DNA from: Pseudomonadota bacterium
GTDB lineage: Bacteria > Pseudomonadota > Alphaproteobacteria > Acetobacterales > Acetobacteraceae
DNA length: 32,123 nucleotides
Reading direction: 5' to 3'
NCBI GenBank assembly: GCA_021845835.1
Contig: JAJZVE010000001.1
Location: 1 to 32,123, forward strand
The translations under genes and the position numbers were made by a program. This document shows, piece after piece, positions 7,773 through 15,244 of the stretch. The notes under the pieces are model-generated. The model worked only from the letters and a program-made list of their open reading frames with translations, searched no databases and was not told the DNA's origin. How positions within the stretch are numbered: the stretch's first letter is position 1; each line of letters opens with the position of its first letter.

Positions 7773-9608
7773 TTATGACGGGGATGCGCCGGGCATGACG
7801 ATGCGGAACAGTTCGAAGCGTTCGCCGCGGTGAAGCAGGACGAGTCGGTCCGGCGCCGGGCTTGTCGGTTCCGGGCGGTCGATGACGTAGACATAATCGT
7901 AGGTGTGCACCCAATCCGACCAGTAGATGCGGCCGCTCGGGTCGTAGAGGGGCTCCTGGTCCAGTGGAAAGCCGCGCGGCGGTGCCAGCAGCGCGGCGAG
8001 CGGGATCGGCTGGTCGTCGAAGCCACCGGCGCTCGCGCGATAGGGTGGCTTGACCACCAGGATCTGTTGCAGCGGATGCGAGTACAGCAGCGAGACCATG
8101 CAGGATCGCTCGATGACGGCGAGCAGCGGCAGTTCCTGGATGGCCCCGCTCAGCGCATCCGGCGCGGTCACGGACCCGTCGGCAACCAGGATCCTGCTGC
8201 CGGGCGGAATCAGCCTGAGCGACGCCTCGAAGTCGCTGTCGATTCGTCCGTAGTGCTGGAAGGCCGCGCCGACCGATGCCGTCCGGAACAACGCAAGCAG
8301 ACCCAGCACGACGAGGAATCCGGTTCGCGTGACCGCGGTGCGCAGGTCCCAGTGCAAGGCCCCGATCACCACCAGCAGTACGGCGAGCGGCAGGCGAACC
8401 GCGGCGCCCCAGCCGCCGGCGATCTGGTTCGGAACAGCGAGATAGACAAGCCCCGCGACCGCAAGCAGCACCCAGCCGAACGAATGAAGATGGAGGATGT
8501 TGCGGCCGATCGCCACAACGAGGGCCGCGCTGATCAGCAGCATGGCGATCAGATCAAATCGCGGAGAATATGTTTCCAGCAGGAAGCGGATGCCGTCGAT
8601 GCGTGCATGGATGCCGCCCCAGACGAAGGGCGTGGCATATGCACCTTGCCTGGCCGGCCCGAGCAGAAGCAACAGCAGCGCGATCAGGAAGGGCGCGATC
8701 AGCACCACCGCGTCGGCCGCGGGCGTTCGGTGCGCGTGTGGCTGCGACCACCAGTACCAAAGCTCGAAGCTGCCGATTGCAACGCCATAAAATCCGAGCG
8801 CTGCGAAGTGGCAAAAGAACAGGATTGCCACGCAGCAAGCCGAAACGGCGGCCCGCAGCAGCGGATGGGCCGGGCGTAGCGCGATCCACGCCGCGAGCGC
8901 GAACATGGCTAGCCCGATACCGAACTGATAGTTCAGTATGCCCATCTTGCTCACACCGTTGTACACGAACAGCACAGCCACCAGCGGTCCGAAGGAGAGC
9001 TGGCGGTACAGCGCCCAATGGATCGCATGCGGTCCGCTCAGCAACAGCAGCGAGCAGACGACGAAGAACACCTTGCCGGCGAGGAAGATGCTGGTTGCGG
9101 CGGCGAGCCACGGCAGCACCAACTCCATGCCGAGATTCGGGATGACATGCCACTGGATGCCGTAGAACTGCGCCAGCAGGGGATCGCGGCCACGCAGCAC
9201 CATCACATGGATGCGGGCAAGATAGTTCGGATAATCGTCGTCCGGAGGCAATCGCGTGACCAGCACCGGCAGCAGCACGAGCAGGAACAGAAGGCCGGCC
9301 ATTGGCAGCAGGATGGTCAGCCGCGGCGGCGCGGCCGGATGCGGCATCGGGCCGCGCAGGACAGGCGGTTCCGGCGCCGTGCGAAGCAGCAAGGCGGCAA
9401 CGACGGCCAGCGGCAGGCCGACACCCGCCGCAACCCACCCGGCATGGCGCGCTTCAGCGAACTGGGCGGCGACGTACACGCCAACGATCACGGCTAGCGC
9501 GCAAGCGGACCGGAATGCCAGCAGGCGGATGCACCGCCACACCTCCCCCTCGCGCCGCACGCTCAGGGACGGGCGATCGTCCGCGCCGTTGTCGTTCGCT
9601 CCCGCCAC
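7773..9608 (-). CDS. Large polytopic membrane protein, GT-C-like layout, function unknown
   Basis: A 611-residue protein with about eleven to twelve hydrophobic segments between residues 28 and 430, and a soluble C-terminal domain of about 150 residues. After the third hydrophobic stretch comes an acidic loop, RLPPDDDYPNYLARIH (119-134). GT-C glycosyltransferases that use polyprenyl-phosphate sugars place their catalytic acid in the first extracytoplasmic loop, so this layout suggests a GT-C relative. I do not recognise a specific family. The tail includes HTYDYVYVIDRPEP. The start is a GTG at 9608 with GGGAATGAG just upstream; no in-frame ATG fits better. It faces the sugar dehydrogenase across a 150-base gap that holds a dyad. 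Confidence 0.72.
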   Translation of the reverse strand: MAGANDNGADDRPSLSVRREGEVWRCIRLLAFRSACALAVIVGVYVAAQFAEARHAGWVAAGVGLPLAVVAALLLRTAPEPPVLRGPMPHPAAPPRLTILLPMAGLLFLLVLLPVLVTRLPPDDDYPNYLARIHVMVLRGRDPLLAQFYGIQWHVIPNLGMELVLPWLAAATSIFLAGKVFFVVCSLLLLSGPHAIHWALYRQLSFGPLVAVLFVYNGVSKMGILNYQFGIGLAMFALAAWIALRPAHPLLRAAVSACCVAILFFCHFAALGFYGVAIGSFELWYWWSQPHAHRTPAADAVVLIAPFLIALLLLLLGPARQGAYATPFVWGGIHARIDGIRFLLETYSPRFDLIAMLLISAALVVAIGRNILHLHSFGWVLLAVAGLVYLAVPNQIAGGWGAAVRLPLAVLLVVIGALHWDLRTAVTRTGFLVVLGLLALFRTASVGAAFQHYGRIDSDFEASLRLIPPGSRILVADGSVTAPDALSGAIQELPLLAVIERSCMVSLLYSHPLQQILVVKPPYRASAGGFDDQPIPLAALLAPPRGFPLDQEPLYDPSGRIYWSDWVHTYDYVYVIDRPEPTSPAPDRLVLLHRGERFELFRIVMPGASPS

Positions 9609-9625
9609 CTCATTCCCGCGATCGG

Positions 9626-9651
9626 GTTGAATGATTGATCATCTGCTCAAC
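9626..9651. promoter_or_regulatory. Nested dyad, candidate operator
   Basis: The segment has two nested inverted repeats: GTTGA (9626-9630) with TCAAC (9647-9651) outside, and ATGAT (9631-9635) with ATCAT (9638-9642) inside. It is AT-rich compared with its surroundings. It lies 18 bases upstream of the GTG at 9608 on the minus strand and about 108 bases upstream of the dehydrogenase on the plus strand. That position suits a repressor or activator site shared by the divergent genes. No regulator gene is adjacent, so the factor cannot be named. Confidence 0.35.
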
Positions 9652-9758
9652 CGGCATCTTCGCGAGCCTCTGCGCTGTCCCTCCCACTGGCCCGTCTGGC
9701 GCTCTGGCCGGCGGGCTTACCGCGATCTAATCTGCTGGCGAGCGAGGGGGAACGGGCT

Positions 9759-10685
9759 GTGAGCAGGCATCGAATCGGCGTCATCGGCTTGGGCAAGATC
9801 GCTCAGGACCAGCATCTTCCGGTCATCGCTGGCAGCGATAGGTTCGAACTGGCCGCCGTTTCCAGTCAACGCGGCGTGAGCGTGCCCGGCGCGCGTGCGT
9901 TCCGCGATCCCGCCGACCTGCTGCATGCGGCAGACTCGCCTGATGCGGTTGTCATCTGCACGCCGCCCCAGGTCCGTTACACGATCGCGCGCGCGGCGCT
10001 CGCGGCCGGCAAGCATGTCATGCTGGAAAAGCCGCCAACGGCGACGCTCGCCGAACTGTCCGCCCTGGCAGCCGAGGCGGCGCGGCGCGGGCTGGTGCTG
10101 ATGACGACCTGGCACTCGCAGTACAATGAAGCGGTCGATGCCGCGCGCGACCGGCTGGCGAACGAGACGGTGACGCGATTGTTCATCGACTGGAAGGAAG
10201 ACGTCCGCAAATGGCATCCGGGCCAGGCCTGGATCTGGCGGGCCGGCGGCTTCGGGGTGTTCGACCCCGGCATCAACGCGCTGTCGATCGTCACCAGGAT
10301 CCTGCCGCAGCCGCTGTTCGTGGCCGGGGCCGAGCTGCTCACGCCGGCCAATGCCGAAGCGCCGATCGCCGCCCGGCTGCGCTTCGCGGGCGCCGGCGAC
10401 CGGCGCGCCGAGTTCGACTGGCGACAGACCGGGGGCGATGTGTGGGAAATCACCGTCGGGACGGAGTCGGGCCGCACGCTGGTCCTCTCCGCCGGCGGCG
10501 CGCGGCTGTCGGTGGATGGCATGGAGGTTGCGGCGGGACCGCGGGAGGAATACCAGGGCATCTATCGCCATTTCGACGCCCTGCTGCGCGCCGGGCGCAG
10601 CCATGTCGATGCGCGGCCGTTCGAGCTGGTGGCCGATGCTTTCCTGCTCGGCACCCGTACAGCGACTGCGCCGTTCTACGACTGA
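9759..10685 (+). CDS. L-arabinose/D-galactose 1-dehydrogenase-like (Gfo/Idh/MocA family)
   Basis: A 308-residue NAD(P)-dependent sugar dehydrogenase. The N-terminal Rossmann motif is GVIGLGKIAQDQHLP (7-21). The middle has EKPPTATL (Lys91), WKEDVRKWHPGQ (Glu147, His153) and GVFDPGINALSI (Asp169, Asn173). From memory, these segments and even the numbering match the Azospirillum brasilense L-arabinose 1-dehydrogenase, where Lys91, Asp169 and Asn173 lie in the active site. The expected reaction is aldose C1 oxidation to the lactone, the first step of non-phosphorylative arabinose or galactose breakdown. The start is a GTG at 9759 with GAGGGGG nine bases upstream. Downstream pathway enzymes (lactonase, dehydratase) are not in the window. 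A nearby sugar ABC importer fits the role. Confidence 0.8.
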   Translation: MSRHRIGVIGLGKIAQDQHLPVIAGSDRFELAAVSSQRGVSVPGARAFRDPADLLHAADSPDAVVICTPPQVRYTIARAALAAGKHVMLEKPPTATLAELSALAAEAARRGLVLMTTWHSQYNEAVDAARDRLANETVTRLFIDWKEDVRKWHPGQAWIWRAGGFGVFDPGINALSIVTRILPQPLFVAGAELLTPANAEAPIAARLRFAGAGDRRAEFDWRQTGGDVWEITVGTESGRTLVLSAGGARLSVDGMEVAAGPREEYQGIYRHFDALLRAGRSHVDARPFELVADAFLLGTRTATAPFYD

Positions 10686-10703
10686 ATGCGCGGCTGCCCC
10701 AAC

Positions 10704-11060
10704 TCAGCGGCGAAACCCGCCCATGCCGCCGTGGAAGCCGCCGAAACCGCTGCCGGCCCAATGGCCGCCGCCAAAGCCGCCGCCGTAGCGGCCATAGCCG
10801 CCATAGCAGCACCCGCCCCCCCAGTAGCCGCCCCAGAACGGCCAGCCCCACCCCCAGTCGCCCCAGTCGCCCCAGCCGCCCCAGTAATCGTTGTAGGCAT
10901 AGGCGGGAAAGGCGGCATAGGACGGGTAGTAGGGGTAGGCACCGTAGCCGTAGGCGTAGTAGGGGCTGGCGGGGGCATAGGCGACACAGCCCGACAACCC
11001 CAGCAGCGCCGCAAGGACGAAAGCGGCGCGCCACGGCGGCCGCGGATGCGAGGAGGACAT
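10704..11060 (-). CDS. Gly/Tyr/Trp-rich lipoprotein of unknown function
   Basis: A 118-residue protein with a lipoprotein signal: MSSSHPRPPWR, a hydrophobic core, and the lipobox LSGC near residue 28. The mature part is almost wholly Gly, Tyr, Trp, Ala and Phe. It starts with AYAPASPYYAYGYGAYPYY-type repeats, passes WGDWGDWGWGWP, and ends in GGGFGGG and GGMGGF blocks. No enzymatic domain is visible. Such composition suggests a disordered, sticky, surface or envelope-associated polypeptide. The ATG at 11060 has GGAGGGAGA just upstream, a strong ribosome-binding site, so the short ORF is probably real. It lies just downstream of the response regulator and convergent to the dehydrogenase. Confidence 0.72.
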   Translation of the reverse strand: MSSSHPRPPWRAAFVLAALLGLSGCVAYAPASPYYAYGYGAYPYYPSYAAFPAYAYNDYWGGWGDWGDWGWGWPFWGGYWGGGCCYGGYGRYGGGFGGGHWAGSGFGGFHGGMGGFRR

Positions 11061-11119
11061 GGTCTCCCTCCGACAACTCAACACGCTGCAGACATAGGAA
11101 GAAAACGGAGCGGGACGAT

Positions 11120-11136
11120 CCCCGCGCCACGCGGGG
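11120..11136 (-). terminator. GC-rich hairpin after the response regulator
   Basis: A perfect 7-bp stem (CCCCGCG at 11120-11126, CGCGGGG at 11130-11136) with a 3-base loop begins 4 bases after the response-regulator stop. On the minus strand a T-rich stretch (TTTTCTTCC) follows about 15 bases later, further away than in a classic intrinsic terminator. It probably limits read-through into the lipoprotein gene, which has its own strong ribosome-binding site, or it stabilises the 3' end. Confidence 0.45.
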
Positions 11137-11140
11137 CGGC

Positions 11141-11503
11141 TCAGCCGCCGATCATCCGTCGCACTGTGGCGCAGACGTCCGACGGCAAGTACGGCTTGGT
11201 GATGAAGGCTTCGTGCGGCGAAGCCGGGCCGCTCGGGGCGTTCGGCCCTCCGGTGACGAAGATGACCGGGATGGCGGGCGTCGTCTCGCGCGCCCGCCGC
11301 GCCACCTCGACCCCGGTGATGCTGCCGGGAAGCTGCATGTCGGTCAGCAGCAGGGCAACGTCGGGGTGCGAGTTCATTGCCTCGACCGCTTCTTGCCCGT
11401 CGCCTGCCTCGATCGCCTCGAACCCCTCGTCGGCCAGGGCTTCGCAGAGCATCAGCCGGATCAGGAACTCGTCCTCAACGACCAGAATTTTCGCGCCCGC
11501 CAT
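11141..11503 (-). CDS. Single-domain response regulator (CheY-like receiver)
   Basis: A 120-residue stand-alone receiver domain. All key residues are present: the acidic pair in VVEDEF (9-14), the phospho-acceptor Asp in LLTDMQLPG (about residue 55), the switch Thr in FVTGG, and the Lys in TKPYLP. No output domain is attached, so it acts by protein contact or as a phosphate sink. Alphaproteobacteria often use such receivers with hybrid histidine kinases; no kinase gene lies nearby. The start at 11503 is supported by GGGGAG three bases upstream; an upstream ATG in frame at 11650 has no such site. It sits downstream of export and barrel genes, so a link to exopolysaccharide or motility control is possible but unproven. 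Confidence 0.87.
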   Translation of the reverse strand: MAGAKILVVEDEFLIRLMLCEALADEGFEAIEAGDGQEAVEAMNSHPDVALLLTDMQLPGSITGVEVARRARETTPAIPVIFVTGGPNAPSGPASPHEAFITKPYLPSDVCATVRRMIGG

Positions 11504-11646
11504 GAACTCCCCTTCAACGCCGGGTGCGGCGGAGCGATTCGCCTTGCCCTCGGCTGCGTCCGCGACCCGGTGGCGGGCAACAATCCATGCCGGGGCGGCG
11601 TGGCAAGACACGGTCTCGCGACCGCGTCCGGCCCGGCGGAGTCCGA

Positions 11647-13059
11647 TCACATCGCCAGGCGCAACTGCAGCATGGCGACGTTTTGCAGGTAGTCCGGTCC
11701 GAACCCGTTCTGGCCGTTGTGGTCGATCCAGTCGTAGGTCAGGGCGAGGTGGATGTTGCGGTTCATCAGATAGGTGACGCCGGCGCCGGCGCCGAAGAAG
11801 GTTTCGTTGCCGTTGTTCGTCTGCAGGTAGCTGGCGTGCTGGATCGAGGTGTAGCCGGTGAGCAGGATGTTGCGCCGCAGCTCGTGATCCACCTGCAGCC
11901 GGCCGGACGTATAGATGAAGCCGGCGACGTTTTCGTCCACTGCGTCCTCGATGGTGCGCAGCGCCTTCAGCGTCACCGTGGTCAGGCCGGTCGGCTGCCA
12001 GATCACGTTGCCCTCGAACACCGGCGCCGAGTGGGTGGCGTAGTTCGCGTATTCGCGCACTTCGTAGCCGACCAGTATGCGATACCGCCAGACCGCGCTC
12101 GCCGTGTAGTCGAGCCCGGCCAGCGCGTCGATCGTGTTGCCGGAACGGCTCGGGCCGAACAGGCTGGAGTTTGGGTTGACGTACTGGATGTTGGCACCGC
12201 GGACGACGAACACAACGTCGCGCAGCGGCGCGTATTCGTAGCGGGCGGTGAGGCTGCCGAGATAGGTGTTGTGGTCGAGATAGCCCGCACTTTCCGGCAC
12301 GCCGGCCACGAACCCGTTCACTGCCGGCGGCGGCACGAAGCCGTTGAGGCCGAAGATCGGCGCGCTGCCGAAGGTGACATTGGTGAAGTCGAAGGCGGGG
12401 GTCAGGTTGATGCGGCCGAAATCGGCGGTGTAGCTCGCGCGCACGTCGTTGACGCTGTACGGGATCGGCGCACTGTACAGCACGCCCGGCCGGTTGAACG
12501 TCACCACGTCGATGCCGTACGGCTCGATGAAGGCATTGAGGTGCGTGGCAGCGACGGTCAGCACGTCGCGTCCGATCTGGTAGGTGCCGCCGAGTCCGCC
12601 GCTCCAGGTGGTCTGGGTCTGGTTGGGCACTCCGGGCACCTGCAGGTTGGTGACGTTGAAGGTGCCGCCGAAGCTGTTGCGCGCCCAGTCGGAGGCGAAG
12701 GCGAGGTTGCCGCTGGTCTGTTCGAGCAGGCTGCCCTTGGCCGGCACCTGGCCGATGACATTGCTATTGTAGCCTACGCTCTCGTCCACCTCGGGGCGGA
12801 CGATGAAGTCGCCCACCCGGATGCCGAGCGGGTCGTATTCCGGGCGCGCGCGCGACAGAACCGTGGTGCCCAACTGGTCGCCATAACCGGGAATGCCCTG
12901 CACGAAATACTGGTCCAGCGTATAGCGGTCGGGCATCTGCGCGCGCGCGGCCAGCGGCAGCAGCAGCAACGCCCCCGCGCTGACCGCGAGCATGGTCCTG
13001 ATCCGGCACGGCGGCCAGCAGCCAGGGTTAACCTGCAATTGCGACTCTCCCTCAATCAT
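11647..13059 (-). CDS. Outer-membrane beta-barrel protein (BBP2-like), polysaccharide locus
   Basis: About 470 residues. The signal peptide is MLAVSAGALLLLPLAARAQ. The mature protein opens with PDRYTLDQYFVQGIPGYGDQ, then VGDFIVRPEVDESVGYNSNV, a pattern I associate with the BBP2_2 group of outer-membrane barrels found beside capsule export genes. Alternating hydrophobic and polar strands run to the end, which closes with LQNVAMLQLRLAM. A likely role is as an outer-membrane channel or partner for exopolysaccharide export next to the Wza-like protein. The start is uncertain. ATG 13059 is used here; a TTG at 13038 has GAGGGAGAG upstream and gives a shorter leader, and ATG 12993 begins directly at the signal peptide. 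Confidence 0.77.
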   Translation of the reverse strand: MIEGESQLQVNPGCWPPCRIRTMLAVSAGALLLLPLAARAQMPDRYTLDQYFVQGIPGYGDQLGTTVLSRARPEYDPLGIRVGDFIVRPEVDESVGYNSNVIGQVPAKGSLLEQTSGNLAFASDWARNSFGGTFNVTNLQVPGVPNQTQTTWSGGLGGTYQIGRDVLTVAATHLNAFIEPYGIDVVTFNRPGVLYSAPIPYSVNDVRASYTADFGRINLTPAFDFTNVTFGSAPIFGLNGFVPPPAVNGFVAGVPESAGYLDHNTYLGSLTARYEYAPLRDVVFVVRGANIQYVNPNSSLFGPSRSGNTIDALAGLDYTASAVWRYRILVGYEVREYANYATHSAPVFEGNVIWQPTGLTTVTLKALRTIEDAVDENVAGFIYTSGRLQVDHELRRNILLTGYTSIQHASYLQTNNGNETFFGAGAGVTYLMNRNIHLALTYDWIDHNGQNGFGPDYLQNVAMLQLRLAM

Positions 13060-13098
13060 CTGGCGAAAGACGGGGCGCCGATGCAACCACTCACCAGC

Positions 13099-13128
13099 GC
13101 AGCATGACGGCATCGGCCGTCATGCTGC
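13099..13128. repeat. Perfect 13-bp inverted repeat with 4-base loop
   Basis: Arms at 13099-13111 and 13116-13128 are exact reverse complements, separated by ATCG. The repeat sits between the stop of the export lipoprotein and the start of the barrel gene, both read leftwards. No T-run follows on either strand, so it is not a standard intrinsic terminator. It could stabilise or separate the mRNAs of the two genes, or be a protein-binding palindrome. Confidence 0.6.
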
Positions 13129-13171
13129 CAGACATTGATAACACACGATTTCGTGAGCGGGTGCCCGGCGG

Positions 13172-13744
13172 TCAGAACGACCGTTCGTACACGTTGATGA
13201 CATCGCCGGGCCGCACCGGCGTCTCGGGTGTGGCCCTTCCTTCCACCGGCTTGCCGCTGAGCGTTCGCGTAATCTTGAAAGCATTCTCCACGGCGCGGTA
13301 GGTGAACCCGCCGGCGACGGCGACAGCGGTGACGACTGTCATGCCCGGCTGGTAGGGATATTGACCCGGCCGTGCCACCTCGCCGAGCACGAACACCGGC
13401 CGATACGCCGTCACTTCCACCGAGACGCTCGGGTTCCTGTACAGATCGCGGCTGGTGAGGGTGGATGCGACCTCGTTGCCGAGCTGCGTGGTGGTCAGGC
13501 CCGCCGCCTTGACCGCGCCCAGCAGCGGCAGCGACACGGTGCCGTCGTCCTTGACCCGGAACTCCCCGGTCAGCTGCTCGTCGCCAAAGGTGATGATGCG
13601 GACCTGATCGCCGGCACCCAGGCGATAATCCGCGTCGCTCATCTGCGGAACCGGCGGCAGGTTTCCGGGACCGCTGCATGCGGCCAGGCCCAGCACCGAG
13701 AGCAGTAAAAAAACAGCGAGCAAGCCACGCATATAACAGCGCAC
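13172..13744 (-). CDS. Wza/GumB-like polysaccharide export lipoprotein
   Basis: A 190-residue outer-membrane export protein. The lipoprotein signal ends in the lipobox GLAAC (Cys23 with the chosen start). A Poly_export domain follows: YRLGAGDQVRIITFGDEQL, then DDGTVSLPLLGAVKAAGLT. Next is an SLBB domain: FVLGEVARPGQYPYQPGMTV and AVAVAGGFTYRA. It ends with PGDVINVYERSF. The compact size resembles GumB or ExoF-type exporters rather than full-length Wza. The start is a GTG at 13744 because GGGGAG lies ten bases upstream; ATG 13732 and ATG 13795 or 13798 are alternatives with poor sites. The Cys is expected to be lipidated, with the protein forming an export pore with the Wzc-like co-polymerase encoded at 19897. 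Confidence 0.87.
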   Translation of the reverse strand: MRCYMRGLLAVFLLLSVLGLAACSGPGNLPPVPQMSDADYRLGAGDQVRIITFGDEQLTGEFRVKDDGTVSLPLLGAVKAAGLTTTQLGNEVASTLTSRDLYRNPSVSVEVTAYRPVFVLGEVARPGQYPYQPGMTVVTAVAVAGGFTYRAVENAFKITRTLSGKPVEGRATPETPVRPGDVINVYERSF

Positions 13745-13807
13745 GGATGATTTACTCCCCAACGGGTCCCCATCTGGCCGATCATACCGCAACATCATCG
13801 TGTGCTC

Positions 13808-15244
13808 ATGCTCGTTGTTTCTTTCTCGACGGATTGTGAAGCGAGGCGGCGCGTCGCGCGGGCCGCGTTCGTTTCGGGTCTGCCGGCAGGGCTGTTCCTG
13901 CTCTGGCCGGCACTGTTGAACCGCTATCCGCTGGTGTTCTCCGATACCGGCACATACTTGTCGCAGATGGTCGAGCGGCATCTCGGCTGGGACCGCCCGG
14001 TGTTTTACAGCCTGCTGGTGCTGCCGCTGCACCTGACGCTCACGACCTGGCCGGTCATCGTCGCGCAGGCTGGGCTCACGCTGTACGCGATGCGCCTGGC
14101 GATGCGCCTGTTCGCGGGCGACGCGCGCTGGCTGACGGCGATCCTGGCCGTGCTCGCGGTTGCGACGCCGCTGCCCTGGGTGACGGCGCAGCTGATCCCC
14201 GATTTCGCCACGGCGCTGCTGACGCTGCTGCTGCCCGTGCTGGCTGTGCCATCGGAGCGGCTGGCGTGGCGCGAGCACTGGCTGGTTGCCTTGCTGGTGA
14301 CGGGGCTGATCACGCTGCACCAATCGAACGTGCTGCTCGCCCCGCTGCTGCTGCTCGTGTTGTTGCCGCTGCGCCGGCGGCTTGGCGCGGTCGCGCCGCT
14401 CGGCTGGCGCGGGCTGCTGCTGGCCGGCGGTCCGCTGGTCGCCGCGACGCTCGGGCTGACGGCGGTCAACGCGATCGGTCACGACCGCTTCTCGCCCTCT
14501 CCATATGGCAACGTCTTTGCGCTGGCTCGCAGCCTCGCCGACGGACCTGCGATGGACGCACTGCGCCGGCACTGTCCGCAATCCGGCTGGCGTCTGTGTT
14601 TCCTGGTGCGGGAGGGCCAGCCGCGCAGCGCCGACGAGTTCCTGTGGCCGGCGGACAGCGCGCTCGCCCGCGCCGGCGGCGCCAAGCGCGTGGCGACGGA
14701 GGCCGACGCGATCCTGCTCACGGCGCTGCGCGAGGAGCCGGGCGCGGTGGTGCGTGGGGCGTTGCGCAACACGGCCCGGCAGCTCGGCATGGTGGCGACC
14801 GGCGACGGGCTGCAGCCTTGGCCGGGGACGGTGACGCCGGTGATCCATCGCGACTTCCCACCGGCCGAGTCGCGCCGCTACGACGATGCCCTGCAGACCC
14901 AGGGCCGTCTGTCGGTGCCGCGCGGTTTGCAGGCGCTGCACGCGGCCGCCCTGGTACTCGGCGTTGCCGCGACGCTGGTCTGGCTCGCGGTGGCGCTGCG
15001 GCGGCGGCATGCCGTGTCGGCCCTGTGCGTGGCGGTGCTGGTCTGCCTGCTCGGCAACGCCGCGATTACCGGCGCGCTGTCCGGGCCGCACGACCGCTAC
15101 GAGAGCCGCGTGGTCTGGCTGCCGGTGTTCGTGCCGTTCGTGGCGGGGCTGGCGCTGCGCCGCCGGATGGCGATCAGCCGGGTCAGTCCGTCGCCCGATC
15201 GAGTGCCGGCAGACGTCGCAGCACCCAGCGCTTGGTCAGCATAG
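13808..15244 (+). CDS. Polytopic membrane protein, GT-C-like layout, function unknown
   Basis: A 478-residue protein with about ten to twelve membrane segments. After the first helix the loop contains NRYPLVFSDTGTYLSQMVE (Asp46); near the end is SGPHDRYESRVVWLPVF, shortly before the last hydrophobic segment. An acidic residue in the first external loop and a long soluble loop (about 225-355) resemble GT-C transferases or sugar-chain-modifying enzymes, but no family is recognised with certainty. The ATG at 13808 is chosen; a GTG at 13802 is equally open, and neither has a clear ribosome-binding site. It is divergent from the export lipoprotein (63-base gap), and its end overlaps the convergent acyltransferase by 62 bases. 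The setting argues for a role in polysaccharide synthesis. Confidence 0.7.
   Translation: MLVVSFSTDCEARRRVARAAFVSGLPAGLFLLWPALLNRYPLVFSDTGTYLSQMVERHLGWDRPVFYSLLVLPLHLTLTTWPVIVAQAGLTLYAMRLAMRLFAGDARWLTAILAVLAVATPLPWVTAQLIPDFATALLTLLLPVLAVPSERLAWREHWLVALLVTGLITLHQSNVLLAPLLLLVLLPLRRRLGAVAPLGWRGLLLAGGPLVAATLGLTAVNAIGHDRFSPSPYGNVFALARSLADGPAMDALRRHCPQSGWRLCFLVREGQPRSADEFLWPADSALARAGGAKRVATEADAILLTALREEPGAVVRGALRNTARQLGMVATGDGLQPWPGTVTPVIHRDFPPAESRRYDDALQTQGRLSVPRGLQALHAAALVLGVAATLVWLAVALRRRHAVSALCVAVLVCLLGNAAITGALSGPHDRYESRVVWLPVFVPFVAGLALRRRMAISRVSPSPDRVPADVAAPSAWSA

Noticed and set aside
11611..11624. Small hairpin (CGGTC/GACCG, four-base loop) downstream of the barrel gene
   Set aside because: Only five base pairs and no T-run; expected by chance in DNA of this GC content.
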